A DNA stretch of 64,000 nt from Stercorarius parasiticus (lineage: Eukaryota; Chordata; Aves; Charadriiformes; Stercorariidae). The stretch is taken from assembly GCA_013396915.1 (NCBI GenBank), contig VWZL01002517.1:1655922-1719921 (forward strand), given 5' to 3'. Each line of letters starts with the position of its first letter. Positions within the stretch are counted from its first letter, which is position 1. Position numbers and translations under genes: made by a program. Shown here piece after piece: positions 61,291 to 64,000 of the stretch. Under the pieces are notes generated by a model that did no database searches, was not told where the DNA came from, and worked only from the letters and a program-made list of their open reading frames with translations.

Positions 61291-64000
61291 CAGCGCACAG
61301 CTTTGCTGCCGTTCAACAAGTTGCGTGCCGGCTCCAGAAAAGGGACGAAATCTCCTCAATTATGTAAAAAGAATAATAATAATCATAATAAGATAGGCCT
61401 TTCTCGTGGAGACAGGGTCGGTGCGGCAGCCTCCATCCGTCCAGTCCTTCTCTGTGGCAGCGATGGATGCGCAGGGCTGGGAGCACACAGATAAAGCCTT
61501 TAAACTTTTAAACTCATTTAAGCTTTTAACCTCGGTTTTGGCGTTCCCCGCAGGCAGGCGATGGGCTCTGCTCGGCCCCTCAGCTCCACCGAGGAAGTTT
61601 CCCATGTGCGAGGAGTTGTGGGATTAGTGTGGGAAGGAGTTTAATTAGTGGTGAGCGTCATTATTCAAGGAGGTTTCATGTTGATACTGGGAAGATTACA
61701 CACCCTGTTGCCGTAATAAGTTTACTTTAGCAACTTTTAAATGGCAATATTCTATTCCAAGGTTAAATTCTTTACTTTTGGGGGAGGGAAAAGAAGTATC
61801 TGGGGTGCATGTTGTTGTATGTTGTGTTTTTAGCTGTTGGGAAGGGGGACCCACGCTCAGCTCATCCATCTCCTTCCCCCCTCGGTGTTGGGGGACACAC
61901 CAGGGTCTCGTCACCGCTGGAGGAAGGACAGCAGGACCCGTGTCGACTTGTGGCTTTTAGCTGGAGGGGGCGGAATTTGTCACAGCAAAGGCGATGGGGA
62001 CAGACACTGGGGTTACCGCAAGGCAGGGGAGGGCTCGGGAAGCCAGGCTGAATATGGAGGAAGTGGGGCCTCGTTAGTTCTGACGAGCAGGAAACAATTT
62101 GATTAGTGTGGCATATCAAATTGGATTCACAGTAATTTGTCAGGCTATTAGCCAGCATTTCTATTGACTTAGAGCTAATAGCATCAGTGACAAGTTACTT
62201 GTTTGCATTTATCTTGCTTGTAAATTGGTTTAGAAATAAAATTCAGCGAGTAAATAGCGAGTACTGGACAGCAGTAGCATTTTATGCTACTCTGGTAGCA
62301 CTAAATGAGATTGAGGGATTAGCATGCAGTTAATGACTTCTCAATCCCGTATTTCATCCTTGCGTTGAATGTATTGCAGTCATTGAGGATATCTTTAATC
62401 GAGCACTAAAGCGGCAAATAAACTCTGGAGGAGAACAATGGATGGGGTCTCAGGCTGCGGTCAAGCTCGCTTGTGTAATCGCCCAGCTGATGGGACCACC
62501 TTTGTTTAAAAATTAAGCTCTCCTGCTATTTGGAGAAGTTTCTGAGGGCTCCCGAACAGCAGGCACTGCTGGTCAGAACCAGCATCTCTCGCTGGCATTG
62601 TACTTTAATGCAAATATCGAGTTGTGCTGTAGGTTTCAGATACTTCTTTTGTTTCAGATATATATCTCTATGGCTATGTAATAACTTTTTTTATGAATAC
62701 TGGAAATTCTTCATTTCTTAGGCTCTGTTCCTCGAAAGACTTGCTATGTTTGAGGCAGATTCATGAGAAGCTCTCTATGGTGAGGTCTGGGATGCAGACA
62801 GCAGCATGGTGGGGGCTCCACAGTCCCTTCAAGTGTTGCTGAAACGCGGACTGTGTTGTGGAAGATGCACAACAGCTCTGCAGGATGGGAATGTGCTTCT
62901 TTCCCGGGCTCCGCTCCCCAAATCCCCACACGTCATCCTTTGATGAGGCTCTGTTGCAAAAGCAAATTCAAATTACTGCAGCAGGTTGTGGTACAGCCCC
63001 GTAAATCCTCACCCTCAGCCCTTTTGCTTTGTCCCCTGTGCCGGAGCAGAGGTTACCGCAGGAGCTGGCTTCGTGGGGAAGGAGAGAAGCACTTTCCAGC
63101 GTTTAGTGAGCACGGGAAACACCACTGCACCCATGGCCAAGCTATGGAGCGGTGTTCCTGGGAGGACTGTGTTGCTGCTAATTCATTTGCGCTTCCAAAG
63201 ACTATATGAATGGGTAGGGCTTGTGGGACTCATATTCCAGTACAGAAATGCCCTTGTCATGCCAAGGTAGGAATCGGTAGCGAAACTTTCCTTAGCTTTA
63301 ATGGAAGCGGAAAGCAAGTTCCCCAGATTTTGAAAGTAGTTGTGGACTTGCTGTTTCTTGGGAAATTAAAGCTGCAGATGTTTGATGGCTCTCGGGATTT
63401 GCTCCACATTAATCACTGCTGGAATTGCGCAGCTATTTTCTGAATTTTGCAATATTACACAACTAGCCCTCGTTTTTTCTGAACCTGAACGTTCATCCCA
63501 CATTCAACACTGTGGCCTCTTCTGAAATCACATTTTCTGCTCTCAGCAATAACCTACAGAGGAATGTGGAAGGGAGGGAGAAGAGAAAATACTGATGTTG
63601 TGAGTAAAAAGTTTTCACTCTGTGTTTTGCAAGGATTAATGAGAAGTAGCAGAAAGAGCAGAGAGAGTGACAGAAGTCCTCACAGTGACTGAGGATTCTC
63701 CATGGGGTTTTCCAGAGGTAGGCAGAAGCAGGAAGGAGGGGGAGCGATGGGGGTAGCTGCTGGTGGTAGGGGTACGTCTGTACGCTGGAGGGGCAGCTTG
63801 GAGGATCTGGCATTCCAATTTGTCGTGATATATCGCTCGTTATTGCGGAGCAGCTCCATCCCCTTCCAACTGTGTGTCCGTGGGGAGGAGAAGGTCCTTA
63901 AAACGGAGACCTGGGGTACAGTGCACCCTGTGTCCGCGAGTTCCGGGCAGCGCAGCCTGCCAGCGGGGGCGGTTCGTAGCTTTGAGATGTTCAGGGACAC
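61291..64000. other. Non-coding DNA to window end (possible GNG12 intron 1)
   Basis: No coding exon, RNA gene or mobile element was recognised. The AT-rich stretch at about 62100-62420 is repeat-free and looks like slowly evolving non-coding DNA, but conservation cannot be tested here. Confidence 0.55.

Noticed and set aside
61000..64000. GNG12 coding exons
   Set aside because: No GNG12-like protein words (for example the RTVQQLRLEA helix or a CaaX end) were found in any frame up to the window end.

Overview
This 64 kb window is vertebrate nuclear DNA, almost certainly from a bird. It has a large multi-exon gene with GT–AG introns, CpG-island promoters, several CR1 LINE fragments of avian type, and an avian ERVL-type LTR with TGT…ACA ends. 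The avian assignment is inferred from repeat sequence classes and compact introns. No bacterial, plasmid, CRISPR or operon features are present. The assembly is gapped: N runs at 16426-16875 and 31284-31315, and single Ns at 21276, 38073, 42595 and 46849.

Two protein-coding genes are clear, both on the + strand. The first is WLS (Wntless/GPR177/Evi), the Wnt-cargo receptor. Eleven coding exons between 15208 and 33820 encode 505 complete residues, matching human WLS residues 37-541 in length with no indels. Only the first coding exon, holding the N-terminus and first membrane segment, lies upstream of the window. A CpG-rich edge at 1-330 probably belongs to that promoter region. The second gene is a DIRAS-family small GTPase (198 aa, intact, single coding exon 49131-49727) behind a CpG-island promoter and a non-coding 5' exon. 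Its position just downstream of WLS, an Ala at the Ras Gly12 position and NKSD in G4 identify it as the avian DIRAS3 orthologue. It lacks the N-terminal extension of mammalian DIRAS3. In human 1p31 the order is WLS-DIRAS3-GNG12. A third CpG island at about 60.8-61.3 kb with a consensus 5' splice site fits a GNG12 5' exon, but no GNG12 coding sequence is visible.

Layout: 1-15207 is WLS intron 1 (two CR1 fragments). 15208-33820 is the rest of WLS, with a 9.5 kb intron 2 that carries CR1s, an LTR and the large gap. 33821 to about 34400 is the WLS 3' UTR. About 34.4-47.6 kb is intergenic with CR1s, a duplicated 359 bp block and a second LTR. About 47.6-49.95 kb is DIRAS3, and 49.95-60.8 kb is AT-rich downstream DNA that may include a longer DIRAS3 3' UTR. 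From 60.8 kb there is the third CpG island and non-coding DNA.

The main points for a second look are: WLS intron 8 has textbook U12-type (minor spliceosome) signals; a 359 bp block is present twice at about 99% identity, once inside that U12 intron and once about 10.3 kb away in the WLS-DIRAS3 interval; the spliced DIRAS3 leader would carry a 33-codon upstream frame overlapping the main start codon; WLS intron 11 offers an alternative C-terminus with its own polyadenylation signal; and the poly-T gap looks like a false assembly duplication. I did not find evidence for a wholly new biological system.
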